From Alphaproteobacteria bacterium (GTDB lineage Bacteria > Pseudomonadota > Alphaproteobacteria > Paracaedibacterales > CAITNM01): a stretch of DNA of 59,480 bases. The notes under the pieces were generated by a model. That model worked only from the letters and a program-made list of their open reading frames with translations. It had not been told where the DNA came from and did no database searches. Below are positions 59,259-59,480 of this stretch, piece after piece (the stretch's first letter is position 1; each line of letters opens with the position of its first letter). A program made the translations under genes and the position numbers. The stretch lies in contig JAJTEE010000012.1 of the NCBI GenBank assembly GCA_021298215.1, positions 1 through 59,480 of the forward strand, given 5' to 3'.

Positions 59259-59480
59259 AACTCTTCTAAATAAATATGGCTTATTATTTTAGTATATAAC
59301 ATGTTGTCGAGAATAGCGAGACAGACCTCTGTTGTCTAAAAATAACCATTTCTATCAGTAGATTTTTCATGAATTGCTGAAAAAAATGTTTAGTGATAAA
59401 TTTGTGTAAATTTTTTTTATTATATTCCTAAAAAATATTTTTTATTTTTAATATTTATATTGATTATATTTATTTCAATT
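59259..59480. other. Upstream region of the atp operon
   Basis: This region is AT-rich and holds no gene. On the minus strand TATACT (59291-59296) is a fair -10 box about 33 nt before the atpH start, without a good -35 box. A small inverted repeat around AGACAG and TGTCT lies near 59319-59337. The last 80 nt is nearly all A and T. Confidence 0.35.

Overview
This window is chromosomal DNA of an AT-rich alphaproteobacterium. The evidence for that class is a GapR/DUF2312 gene, an F1-ATPase operon carried apart from F0 in the order atpH-A-G-D, a SCO1/SenC copper chaperone, the tamA-tamB pair, and trigger factor followed by clpP. The AT-rich composition, the many secreted hypotheticals and lipases, and the sequenced style of the genes suggest a host-associated lineage of the Holosporales type. 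That placement is inference, not proof. Flagellin genes make a typical non-motile Rickettsia unlikely. No rRNA, CRISPR array, insertion sequence or prophage was seen.

Layout. 1-7.95 kb is an accessory stretch: a secreted hypothetical, two paralogous secreted alpha/beta hydrolases flanking a SCO1 gene, a secreted patatin phospholipase, a 3-methyladenine glycosylase and a 641-residue-class secreted hypothetical closed by a terminator. 7.97-11.36 kb is a leftward operon infC-secG-pyrG-trxB; infC starts with ATT. RNase P RNA (rnpB) lies on the + strand at 11.5-11.88 kb. 11.9-18.1 kb holds four tandem leftward flagellin genes. Each has its own sigma-54 promoter and its own hairpin terminator. Copies 1 and 2 are intact, copy 3 is frameshifted by a 56-nt deletion, and copy 4 lost 180 nt in frame; the two deletions share their downstream breakpoint. 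18.2-20.7 kb has a multi-pass membrane protein and a secreted protein with kinase-like landmarks.

20.97-28.94 kb runs rightward: tRNA-Leu, tig, clpP, a LOG-family gene, tamA, tamB. After a roughly 104-nt palindromic element, 29.1-32.6 kb is leftward murD-ftsW-asd, followed by two orphan ABC substrate-binding proteins, tRNA-Glu, a secreted hypothetical and a PhzF-like protein. 36.6-38.9 kb is rightward gapR-cysS-trmJ. The rest (38.9-59.3 kb) reads leftward almost without a break: a Cache-like lipoprotein, PBP1A, gyrB, recF, a serine hydrolase, mfd, murJ, cdsA, uppS, accA, an HSL-type esterase, and atpD-G-A-H.

Functionally the window mixes envelope building (murD, ftsW, asd, murJ, uppS, cdsA, PBP1A, TamAB, SecG), energy (F1-ATPase, SCO1), DNA maintenance (gyrB, recF, mfd, GapR, Mpg), translation and protein quality control (infC, cysS, trmJ, tig, clpP, rnpB, two tRNAs), and a motility filament locus that appears to be degenerating or recombining. 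The strongest leads for follow-up are the flagellin array with its shared deletion edge, the missing atpC behind atpD, the secreted lipase cluster and the kinase-like secreted protein.
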